Position numbers and translations under genes: made by a program
Notes under the pieces: model-generated
Told to the model about the DNA's origin: nothing
What the model saw: the letters and a program-made list of their open reading frames with translations, nothing else
Database searches by the model: none
In this document: one piece after another, positions 24,895-35,531 of the stretch
Layout: each line of letters begins with the position of its first letter
How positions within the stretch are numbered: position 1 is the stretch's first letter
DNA from: Lates calcarifer
Taxonomy: Eukaryota > Chordata > Actinopteri > Centropomidae
Assembly (NCBI RefSeq): GCF_001640805.2
Contig: NC_066847.1
Span: forward strand, 24,047,504 to 24,111,503
Direction: 5' to 3'
DNA length: 64,000 bases

Positions 24895-25110
24895 TTGTCA
24901 GGTGACTCTGAACTGACTGAAGTGACTGAGCAAGAGTTGGTTTGAGTTCAGTCTCCTCCTGTCCACATGTTGAAGTGTGTTTGGGCAAGGCACTGAACCC
25001 AAAATTGCTCCCAATGTTTAGGCCAGTGCCTCGCATGTCGCGGTGTGTATGTGTGTGTGAAAATGTGTGTGAATCAGAGGCACATTGTAAAATGCTCTGG
25101 ATAAAAGTGT
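24895..25110. repeat. degenerate teleost interspersed repeat
   Basis: Contains the run 'cctgtccacatgttgaagtg...gggcaaggcactgaaccc...attgctccca', then gtgtgtgaaaatgtgtgtga and 'attgtaaaatgctctggata'. This order of words is common in fish genomes at the 3' end of a high-copy retroelement. Diverged; family not named with confidence. Confidence 0.5.
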
Positions 25111-25317
25111 TGTTGTAGGCTACTTGTAGTTTTGTCAGCTCTTCAAAATACAAATGAAAAATCTAACTATCAAATATGTATAAATAATCCCTGGCGCAAG
25201 ATGCTACCTAGGGTGCTACCAACCTTGCCAGATGCAAAGGCTACCTGGGCCATCATCAGTTCTGCCAAATGCCAAAGTATTTACATTTGTCCAAACCTGC
25301 AACAGGGTGGTCAGACT

Positions 25318-26977
25318 CTAATCAGAGTCGCTGTCTTCAGCCCATCTTCGGAATCCAAAGGGATCGGGCCAGTGTCTCCTCCCTGTGAAGAATATGAGGC
25401 CTGACGTCGAAGGAGCTGAGTTCCTGTAGTCGTCTTCCCTGCTCCCGTTTGCGAAGAAGCTGAGGCCTAACGTCGAAGGAGCTGACTCCTCTTCATTCCT
25501 CCGCAGTCTCTTCATACTTACCTGCTCCATGTGGTTCTCCTCCCTGCTCCTCTTAGTGGGGTAGCTGAGGCCTGACGTTGAGGGAGCAGACTCTTCCAGG
25601 CTCCGGGAAACAGGAGCAGCGTCGGGCATAGGAGTGGGAACAGGGGTGGCGAGGGGAGCGCCAAAAGGAACCGGAGGGCCCATTCGTCGCCAATCCTCCC
25701 AAAAGCCGTCTGGTTGGAGCTGCTGGACGAGAGGGGAGCGGAAGCTGACGTCCTCAACATCGTCGACGTCAAGGTCTTCATCCTCAGTCATGGAGCCATA
25801 CCCTGATTCAGCGCCGTCAGACCAGTCCTCGCCATCATCGATGTCCATCCGTTGATGACCACCTTAAAGACATTTAATTTAGAACAGATTATTGTACAGG
25901 GGTGTCTCAGTGTACAACACTCAATGTTTTGCATAAAGTTACATAGATTAATATAACATGCATTGCACATGCATCATCATGCACACTGAACCATGAGTAC
26001 ATTGATAAATTGATGTGCAACCAGCAACATTATCTAACAAACTACTGTAATTCTGCACAGACATAAAGAGTAGTTTGTATGAGTTGCAAATCATGGGACG
26101 TGCAGGAGACATTACAACCTGCACACAGGGTGCACACATGTAGTCCAGTTGTAAAACAAATTGCTCTCATCCTCACAAAAAGTACTAACCAGCTAAAAGC
26201 ATTGTCAAAGTACACAACAGTTCAGGCTGAAGAAAACAGTCAGACATCTTCCAACTTAACGACACTGATATTTTGGAGAAATACTTGAACATGAGTTCAT
26301 TTATTGTGATAAACTGTGTACATGAAGGTACGGGATGATGCGGTATAACATCCGAATATGATAAGTTAAGCTTTAAGAATCAAAACTAACTCAGGATCAC
26401 ACAGAACAACAGGGCCTGGTGTGTTTACATCTGTACGCGCTAACGTTCCTTACGTTCGGAGCTTAAAGCTCCATCGTTTCCATGGTGCACAAGAAAAACC
26501 TTTCAGCATTATATGAAATTTGGTCCAGTCGCCATCTTTTTCCAATAATTTCGATGCAACATTTAGACAATTTAATGCCCTCAAACCAAAATACCATTGT
26601 TTTCAAATCACTACAAGTTTTACAGTTAATTACTTCTACACCTTTCCCGGGGTATTTACGAAATTCTGTCCATCAAATAATAATTTTACACGAAGAAATC
26701 GTCGAATAAGTGTCTGTTTTCACCAAATTTGTCTTTTTCCCACAAGTTTAACGATAGTGTGAACTGTCCAACTTTAAATTAGCACTTTTAAACACTGATG
26801 AAACTTTTACGGATTTTAGGCAGTGAATCAATGAATTAATCATAAGCAAAATGACTTGTCACTTTAACAATGTAGAATAAATTTAAGTGTTATCTTACCC
26901 GCACGGATGTCGTCCAACTCGGGGGCGACTCCCCTCAGCAGGTGCTCCTCGAAGATCAGTGGTCGACTGAAGGCCAT
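25318..26977 (-). CDS. unrecognised acidic protein with threefold S-A-P-S-T-S/L-G-L repeat (two-exon model)
   Basis: Exons 26899-26977 (MAFSRPLIFEEHLLRGVAPE) and 25318-25862 join in phase (G|GT) to 207 residues. The start is the first ATG after a TATA box at 27168-27175. The second exon has an acidic tract (DEDLDVDDVEDV), a Pro-rich stretch, basic nuclear-signal-like pieces (TKRSREE, MKRLRR) and three copies of an SAPST[S/L]GL[S/I] motif about 25-40 residues apart, ending in an acidic tail (WAEDSDSD). I know no family with this layout; nuclear location is inferred from composition only. A near-consensus donor inside exon 2 (CAG|gtaagt at 25520-25521) may splice to the exon at 23818-24172, giving a different C-terminus. 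Head-to-head with clptm1l. Confidence 0.6.
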
Positions 26978-27167
26978 GTGTGACTCCTCGGTTTTCCACG
27001 ATAGTTCAAAGATCCAGTAGTTTTGTTTTTCAACAAAGATGCGTTTTCCAGTAGTTTTTTCTCTCCGGGAATTCACTTCTCCAAGTGTTCGCTTTCCGCA
27101 GATAAAATTTTGCAACAGGTCAACTCGTGTCAAGATGCAAAAGGGGGAATCTAAACGATGCGCAGCC

Positions 27168-27175
27168 CTTATATA
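27168..27175 (-). promoter_or_regulatory. TATA box of the unknown gene
   Basis: TATATAAG on the minus strand, about 190 bp upstream of the ATG at 26977. A palindromic E-box CACGTG lies at 27214-27219 a further 40 bp upstream. Together they look like a compact, inducible-type core promoter. Confidence 0.6.
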
Positions 27176-27244
27176 CCCTCGCTTAGGTCACCGTTACGTT
27201 TCTTTTGGTGACGCACGTGCGTTCCTGTGCCTGAACAAGACATA

Positions 27245-28131
27245 GAAATATCATGCGTTATATCTTTATTATATTTAAGTGCATGTATTATTTATTATTT
27301 CTTCATTCACCACCTTACCATACCATGAGTTTTTTTTTTTTCTCATCGTGCCTAACTTTTAATGTTTTTCCCTTTTGTTTTCTTGGTTAAAATTGTCTTC
27401 CATATGCTGAGGCCAAAAATAAAATCTTCATTGTGTTTTACTCAAAATAAATCAGCAGGAAATCAGACGATGCTCATAAACTCAACATAACAGATTGAAA
27501 CAACTGTCCCAGAACCTCTCATTATAAATAGTGCCAAATTAAAAAGGTTTTTCCAGTTTTTTAGGGAGTGACTGAACCAAAAAAAAAAAAAAAACGCTTT
27601 ACCATCTCACTGAATAACGTATAGGTCTAGATTGTGTTTCAAAGCTCCCCACACTGACAGGAACAAAATTCGGACGGAGAGAAATAGAATCCTTTATTTA
27701 TTTTGGTGGCCTTAACGTAGTAAAATTTAAATCTAGACTAGGCCAACCAAATCTGAAAATACTGTACTCAGCGAAAACAATCATTTTTGAAACCGTATCC
27801 CTTGGATCGCTCAATCCCACGTGACACGTGACAAGCGGGGGGTATTATGACTATGGTAATATATGAAACCTATTTATAGCTTCGTGAGATTAGATGCTCG
27901 GATGTGGACCCAGTGTGGGCGCAGTCGCGGGGGTGTCGTCAGCATCAGCATCCCTCAGCTGGATGCAGATCACCGGAAGGATGCTGTGGCAGGGAGGAAG
28001 CGTGGGGATTTTACTGTGTTGACGCCGTATCCGATTATAAACAGTTCTGCAAACCAGACCACGTATATTATTCCTGTTCCATTTCACTTTATTATTTCGT
28101 CGTTGAGATACTGTAACAATAGCTGGCTGCC
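27245..28131. other. intergenic between divergent genes; clptm1l promoter and 5' UTR
   Basis: A/T-rich to about 27700, then CpG-bearing sequence. Two overlapping E-boxes sit at 27818-27830. An open frame starting at 27863 overlaps the clptm1l start in another frame and looks like shadow or upstream-ORF sequence. Confidence 0.5.
27818..27830. promoter_or_regulatory. tandem E-boxes CACGTG-A-CACGTG
   Basis: Two palindromic CACGTG boxes one base apart (followed by AC), about 300 bp upstream of the clptm1l ATG. This is a binding-site shape for bHLH-ZIP factors such as USF, MITF/TFE or CLOCK-BMAL1. Function is inferred from motif only. Confidence 0.5.
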
Positions 28132-31100
28132 ATGTTCCCATCGTGTTGCTCCAAACCCGCGGAGAGCGGCGGTAAGAGGAGCTCTATCGCTAAGCTGCTG
28201 CTCGGCGTGTTTGTGGTTTACATGCTCCACACCGCCTGGCTGCTTTACGGCTTCCTCAACACCAAACCCTGCGACGGAGGCAGAGGAGAGCACTGCATCA
28301 CCTCCTACCTGGCAGCAAGACCCAGACTACAGGTTAGCACAAGCCTTTGTTTCTTATTTTCTAAACCTCATGGCCAACGGCAGACAAATCAGTCACACAA
28401 TAAAACTTCATTTCTGTGTGACCCACTGCAAGACCACTGCACAGCCCCGATCATTTAGCTGAAATAAACTACACAAACTGCCTCTACCTTGTCATCATGT
28501 TATCAGCCAGTTAGTAAGGCTTAGCATAAAACCCTAGGCAAATCAGGTGTGTACTTTAATGGCACTGAATTAAATAATAAATGACTGTCCCAGGTGATAT
28601 TTTGCCAATTTACATTTTACAGCCCATAACCTACTACTGTGTGTGTATACTTGAGATTTCTATTCAGATATAGGTTCATCATTCTGCAGATTTAAAGTTA
28701 AGATATCAAGTGTTTGTCAGGCTGATCCTGTAGCATAACTGGTGATCTGCATGATTCCTCAGACAGATTTATCACTCTGAACATGACGATGCTGCAGCAG
28801 GATGAAGCTCTCTCACTGGAGTTTAAGCTCTGTATAAGTTAGTGTGCTTAGTCACAAAATGCATTCTTCTTGTGAAAATAAATAAGAATCACTGTTGTTC
28901 CCTGCTCAGGCAAAATGGAGTTTAACTGTCTTCTCTTTCATCCAGATGAGTGTGTTCACCTGCCTCGTGCCAGACAACAGCCAGCTCAACCTCGCTGTAA
29001 GAATAGACCCATTTGACCCACAGTCTACATTTGAAAGGTGGGTTTGACACATTAATATTACAGCTATTTATAACGTAAATTAAGATGAGTGACTGGTCAA
29101 CATTAGTATATAACAAGAACAGAAGCACTGACCATTTGTTATTTTCCCTGTCTGCTTGTCTCCCCCCCTCTCTCTCTACAGGCAGGTGAATGTCTCTCTG
29201 CCAGAGGAGACTCGGGCTAATGGCACTCTGTATGCAGTGGTTTACATTCACAAAGCTGGCGTTTCACCTCTGGAGGACAGCAGAGAAGTCCACTACGCAG
29301 CTCAGCTTACCACCTACATCACTCCCACACACACAGAGGGGCAGAAGGTAAAATGCAACTCAGTTTCTGTCAAAGACGTATCATCATTTCAACTTTACAG
29401 TACATTTACACATGTAGCCTTTACTGGGACTGAGATATTTTTGTGGCTCCATCAGAGGTCCAGTCCCGTGTCCCATTGGAGGCCGCACCTGTCAGTTACT
29501 ATGATGTCAGAGGGCTTCACCTTCAACAAGGCGGGGCTTCCCAGTGATGTGCGGCGCTACATGAGAGTGTAAGTGTCCACAGGAAGCTTTGGAGGTCAAA
29601 GTCAGGTGATCAGGCAAAGGGCTGCTGACTTCTGCTTTATTACTGGTGTTTACCATAAGAGTCTAAGAGTAAAATGTATTTTATTGGCTGTTTGTGAGAA
29701 AATCAAGTAGACTTATATTTTATTATAAATGACACACTTAAGAAAATATGCTGCAGCAACACCAGATAATAACTCTCTGGAGAGTAGAGAGTTATTAGTC
29801 ATTAGGCAAATGCTGATTTGAAAGTAAAGAAAACAGACATGTTTTTTAATGAAACGTCTCTGCCTGTAGGTCTCAGGAAGCCCGACAGATGATCTACCTT
29901 CCTCTGCTGCTGATCAACGAACTCAGCTTCAGAGTCAGAGACCTCATGGTAGGAAGCTTTCACACACAGTGTTTGAAAGATACAAAGTAAAATCTTCTCC
30001 AGTAAATACTGGAATTTGAATTTGAGTAACATGACCATACATCTATTTATCCATCCATCAACAGGAGATCAGCAGCAGCACTGTTCAGCTCCCTCTGACC
30101 GTGTCCTATGAGGGAATCTCTTTAAGGAGATTCAGGTTTTGGGTCCATCTACAGGATGTGGTTTATTCTCTACGACAGTTTGGTGAGCTAATAAGACAAC
30201 AGATGTCTTTTAATTATAATTATTTTTTGGTGAACTATGATTTTAAAAATAAATATTAATTATTTGTTTTTATTAAAAACCTAAATACTTAGCATGTTGC
30301 TCTTCATGTCACATAATCACCTCTTTGTGTTTATTGAGGCTTCACAGAGGAAAACATTGATGAAATTAAAGAAACTCTGGTGGGATCCAACCTCTACCTG
30401 TTAGTGCTGACTGCACTCATCACAGCTCTGCAGGTAAGATGACATAACATACCATCTTATCATGTTAGAATCCACCTGAAACATACAGTAGTCTCATGTA
30501 CTGAGAATTATTTTATAAATCACAGTTTCTGTATGTAGCATGAAGTGCCATGAGGGAACACGGCATGTTGTGTGACTGTGTTTTGTGGTCCTCTACAGCT
30601 CATCTGTGAATTCTTGGCTCTTAAAAATGACATCAGTTCATGGAGGAAAAAGAAGAGCATGGCGGGAATGTCTAGAAAGTCCGGTGAGAAAATCATCATG
30701 TTATAGGAAGCCTGACTTTTTAAACTAGTTTCCTACACAGAAGCTGCTTTGTTACGCAGGGGCTTACCAGCAACATTAAATTCTAGTTTTGCTGTTAATG
30801 ATCTACCACAGTGAGCAATGATACTGTCTGTCTCTCTGTCTGTAGTTCTGTGGCGCAGTCTCAGTACTTTGCTGATTTTCCTCCACCTGCTAGAGGAGAC
30901 CAGTCTGCTGGTGCTGCTTCCCGTCGGACTGGGAGCGTGTGTGGAGGTATTTAGTGTGATCGCTCTCGTCCGACAAAAAGTGTCACGTATAAAGATCGAA
31001 ACTGACAGATTTAACTCACTGAAAGTGTTGTCCCTGCCAGGTGTGGAAGGTGTTTAAAGTGTTTAAGATCCAGTTCCAGTGGAAAAGCTCCAAGCTCCAT

Positions 31101-32541
31101 GTGAGTATGGAGCAGTCGCCCGTTGTTGTGTTTAAACTCACCATCTGTCAAGGGTGATGTAATGACGTTTTTATAAAAATATATTGTTAGTTATTTCTAA
31201 CCTAAGGTTGCTCCCTCTCTCTGTGTATGTAGGTAAATAAGCTGGATGAAGAAGAGAGAAAGACAGTGGAGTATGACACACAGGTATCAGTATGTTTCTG
31301 TCTCATCTGGAAGAGCTCTGACTTCATGTCTCAGTCTCAGGTTTTGTTTAATCTTAATGTTTTGTCTGTGGTTTTTCACCCTAGGCGTCCAGATACTTGT
31401 CCTACTTGGTCTATCCTTTGTGTATTAGCGGTGCTATTTTCTCACTGGCCTACTTACGCCAAAAGAGGTGAGCCAATCACCATATCCAACTTTCTGCTGT
31501 GCCACATGATTTTAAATGCTGTCTTGTTGCTGTGACACCATTTCTACAGCCATTTCCACCAGTACAAACTCTTTCCTGGTTAAGTCTCAGTCCCCCTCCC
31601 CGCCAACTGAATGTCTGAGTACTACATGTATATTAAAAGTTAGTATATAAACAAAGTGTGCTCTTCTGATTGTTAAATTAACATTAAATTATATTATGTT
31701 AACAGTTACTATTCCTGGTTGGTCAACAGCCTGGTGACTGGTGAGTCAACTTATATCCGTCGCCATGACATCATTTGTACCAGTGAAAATAAGCTCATCT
31801 ATGTGATTTATTCTTATCAGTTATCTCTGATTTAAGTTGATACCTTTACTTTCATATTCATAGTACTGATGTGCTATACTGACACTTTCTTTCTCCTCAT
31901 AGGAGTGTATGCCTTTGGCTTCCTGTCTATGGCCCCACAGCTCTTTATTAACCACAAGGTCTGTTCTGCAGCTTCATCAGAGACATGAAAAACAGCCTGT
32001 TTACGTGTATTAATCACCACTTTATATCGTAGAAGAACTCTAATCTCTCTCGTCTCTGTTTTTTCTCATGGCTCCGTCTTGTGTTTCTCCACCCCTTGTT
32101 CTGGATCAGTTGAAGTCTGTGAGCCACCTGCAGGGGACAGTGTTGATGTACAAAGTGAGTACAACCACTTTTCTGGCTCAGTTATATCCATCATGTCCAT
32201 ACACACCCTGTTTTCTTAACCTTATAATAAAATGGTGAATTTGATTTTACTTGTTTTCTGGTGTCAGATAAAAGAACCATTTTAAACATGACACAGTGTT
32301 TAATCTCAACAGGGACTCTGCTACTTGATGAGTGTCATTATTCTCTCTCTCTCTCTACCAGGGAGTGAACACACTGATCTCAGATCTGTGCTCCTGTGCC
32401 TCCTTTTTCTCCTCCTCTGGATCCTTCTCCTCCTCTCATCAACTTTCCTGCTTCAGAGATGAGCTCTTGTTCATCCTCTACCTCTACCAGCGAAGGTACA
32501 ACCTGTAAAACAACTCACTACCAGGAAAACCTCACTTTCCA

Positions 32542-32613
<72 letters not shown>

Positions 32614-32733
32614 GTGGCTTGAATGTAACTTGTATGCTGTATGCTGTCATCTCATTTCTCTGCCAGGCGTTATGCCCCCAAGGCCAGAAGACGAGACTCT
32701 GGGACCCACAGCAAGAAAGTGAAGACTCAGTGA
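28132..32733 (+). CDS. clptm1l: CLPTM1-like lipid scramblase / CRR9 (seventeen coding exons)
   Basis: ER multipass protein of the CLPTM1 family; human CLPTM1L is reported as a scramblase for glucosaminyl-phosphatidylinositol in GPI-anchor synthesis. Exons: 28132-28332, 28946-29037, 29182-29347, 29456-29568, 29870-29948, 30065-30182, 30339-30433, 30599-30683, 30846-30946, 31041-31100, 31233-31283, 31385-31467, 31706-31740, 31903-31958, 32110-32154, 32362-32495, 32667-32733. All phases agree; 526 residues against 538 in human. Landmarks: N-terminal anchor (GVFVVYMLHTAWLLYGFL), NVSLPEETRANGTLYAVV, PVSHWRPHLSV, LTVSYEGISLRRFRFWVH, LKNDISSWRKKKSMAGMS, EERKTVEYDTQASRYLSYL, VYAFGFLSMAPQLFINHK, CFRDELLFILYLYQRR. 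The segment after GVNTLISD is a Ser/Cys-rich run where human has hydrophobic FAFIITMPTS, and the tail is short and basic. Confidence 0.95.
32543..32616. repeat. (TA)n-(TG)n compound microsatellite
   Basis: About 55 bp of TA followed by a short TG run, inside the last intron of clptm1l (32496-32666). Confidence 0.95.
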
Positions 32734-34336
32734 GGAGACGACAAGTGAATTCTCTTCGTACAAAAACTCATATTTGAGAGACAGAGGGAAACAAATGAGT
32801 CTTCAATATGCAAAACAGAGACCCGGACACGATGCTCGGCCACGTGTGATCCAAGACAACATGTTCTGCTACTGCTGCACACTCACGGTGCTGCTGCTTT
32901 CTGCTTGGCATTGATGATTCCCCCTTTCACTGCTGCAGTGATTTACAGTAATGAATTCATCTCCAGATTCTCTCTGCTGCATGCTACACTGGGTTATCTT
33001 TCAGGAATGATATCACCAGTCTTAATGTACGCTTGTTTAATTCTGCTCTATATGCACAGATATGTAGGTTACTACAGGCGTTTCCTGCTACGCTGTAAAA
33101 GGTGGAGTTTCCAATCGCAAATATAGGTTGATAACCATTAATCGCTACCCATCTGCTTTAACTAGACGTGAACTTTATGACTGGCTGTCTTAAAGCTTGA
33201 ATCATGAAATCACGAAGAAGTTTTAAAGTAAAAAAAAAAAAGAAGAAAACTTCAGTTCTACATATTTCTTGTATAGATTCATACACATTCATTATATTCT
33301 GTAGGCTTGTTCCAGCGCTTCACAGAAGCTGCAGATTCTAATAATGCCATAAAAAAAACAGAAGCATTTCACTGAAGCTTTATGAAGCTGTACTCTCATA
33401 TAGACTGAAATATTCAAACACAAGACCAGCAACAGTGCTGCTTGCACCATTAAATCAATTGAAAATTATTCTGCACAATTACCCCGACTCAGCTCAATGT
33501 ATTTTGTTCCTTTGAAAATGAAATTTAGAACAATGTCCTGTGGTTTGAACTTTACATTGCTCTGTGACACACGTTTGAAAGGAATGAAGGACCTACAGCT
33601 GGGTCCTGCAAGGTTACATTTAAGCCACATGGTTCAAGACCAGCAATGAGAAGCACCTTTTTTTTCTCTGATCATCCATTTCAAGAAAATAAAAAATAAA
33701 TAAATGACTTGTTTTATATTTCTGGTGCTTGATGTTGTACATTAGGTCCCTCATCACATCCTGAAGTTGCATTCACATGAAGGTGCTTAGATTATCAGGA
33801 GAGTACACTCTACTGGATGTATATCTTTAATGTTTGTCTCATGTCTAAAATTCCATTCGATTTTTTTTGTATTGTATCACTCTTAATGTTCATCATCATG
33901 TATTACATAATGAGTTATTTCCATTGTCGTCATGCTGTAAATTATTTTTGAAAAAGACTGACTTCGCAATGCTAACATATAAAAAGAAACTACAGCTCCC
34001 AGCAAGTTAACCAGTTACTGCAAATTTGCATGCGTTTATGAAATCTCCATAATACAGTTTGACTCACAACATAAAATATACTGTAGTTGCATAGAAGAAT
34101 CAGTCTGTTTCCTTCCACTCAGCACACAAATACATTACTATCAGAAACATGTATCTACACAGCACTGCAATGAACTATTCACATTTTATCAGGCTTTTTA
34201 TTGCACTTGTACGACACTGATCTCAGTGCCGAATAATTTACAAACTTTTAATTATTTTGTATCCTTTCAGCTGTAATTGTTTTGGCAAAAAAAATTAAAA
34301 TAAAAATGTAACTAGTAAATTTGAACAAAACAATGT

Positions 34337-34339
<3 letters not shown>

Positions 34340-34370
<31 letters not shown>
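34340..34370. repeat. (TG)n microsatellite
   Basis: Perfect run of about 31 bp in intergenic DNA. Confidence 0.9.
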
Positions 34371-34373
<3 letters not shown>

Positions 34374-35419
34374 GATGTGCACGTACGCATGCGAGTGTGT
34401 GTCTATCAATGTGTGCAATCAGGAGACAATCAGCACAGGTAACAGACTAGTGATTATGGCAACTGGTTGACTGGTTTCTCTTGAGGAAGTTTCATGCTTT
34501 GTTTACTTTGTGTGTGTGTGTTTGTTTTTCTTGTCTTTATACTGTAAATAGAATAAATGAAATATCCTCATATTTCCCCTTAAGATTCAGGTTTGGCCTC
34601 AGGGAATGAATGTTCATTTATTGAGTAAAAAAAACAAACAAACAAAAACAGTGTGTTTGTGAGCATGTGTGCTAGGTGTGTACTGGGTGTTTAATGGCGC
34701 ATTCTTCTGTTGACACTGGACCAGATGTGATGTGACAGATATGAGGGCGGCGTGACTCTTGTCCGTCCTGCAAAAAATAACTGCAAGTCATAGATATTTT
34801 AAAAATCCATTTTAAAAAAGGCAAGATCTGATTTTTTTTTTCCTTACAATTTCACAGTCCTGCAGTGTTTTGGGAGCCAGAGGACAGTTGTGGGATGATT
34901 TATAAAAAGTGGGTGCCACTGTAAAAGACCCTTAGATCTATGATTTGTGTCACTGGCTGGCAGGCTGTGTGATCATTTTGACTGATGTGGTCACTTTGTC
35001 TTCATTTTGTTGAATACTGTTTTTTTCTTCTAGCACTTTCCCCTGCTGCACTTGCATAGAGATGGGAGTTGCCTCTTGACTAAACAAAATAAAGCCAACA
35101 ATTCTCCAAGAAGTCCTGCAGCACAGGTTGAGCTGAAAGTTTGATGACATAATCCTTGTTGCCTCAGCCCGCACAGGCCGCACACTGTGTTACACTTAAC
35201 AGCTGCTTTAAGTCAGTAAGCCTCATTGTGCCCCTGACTGACAGTAGATAAATAAATAGCAAGTATCTGTGAAACCAAAGCAAGATCGAGGAATGTCCTT
35301 CACACTCGCACTCACATGCCGAGACGACATTTATGAGATGCTTTCGGTTTGATGCCGTGATGGTGGATCATGTGGGTGGAACCGCTGTAATCGAGTGCTT
35401 CTGTAAAACAAACAAGTTA

Positions 35420-35450
<31 letters not shown>
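35420..35450. repeat. (CA)n microsatellite
   Basis: Perfect CA run of about 31 bp followed by a short GA-rich run, about 80 bp upstream of the Ly6-type start codon. Confidence 0.9.
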
Positions 35451-35456
<6 letters not shown>

Positions 35457-35531
35457 GAGAGAGAACAGGGCACACCAGGTTTGACAGCAGACAGCAGAGG
35501 TTCAGGTGGCGAACAGAAACTAACACCTGCC

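Larger units (their letters stand above)
32734..35531. other. clptm1l 3' UTR and intergenic region
   Basis: Candidate AATAAA signals on the plus strand cluster near 33690-33710 and again near 34550. A (TG)n tract lies at 34340-34370 and a (CA)n-(GA)n tract at 35420-35465, just upstream of the Ly6 gene start. An open frame at 32905-33126 shows no family features. No other gene was seen. Confidence 0.5.

Noticed and set aside
27863..28462. 199-residue open frame overlapping the clptm1l start
   Set aside because: It overlaps the true first exon of clptm1l in another frame and has no family features. Its upstream part is promoter and 5' UTR; it could at most act as an upstream ORF.
32905..33126. 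73-residue plus-strand open frame after clptm1l
   Set aside because: Lies in the clptm1l 3' UTR; hydrophobic but with no matching family or splice support.
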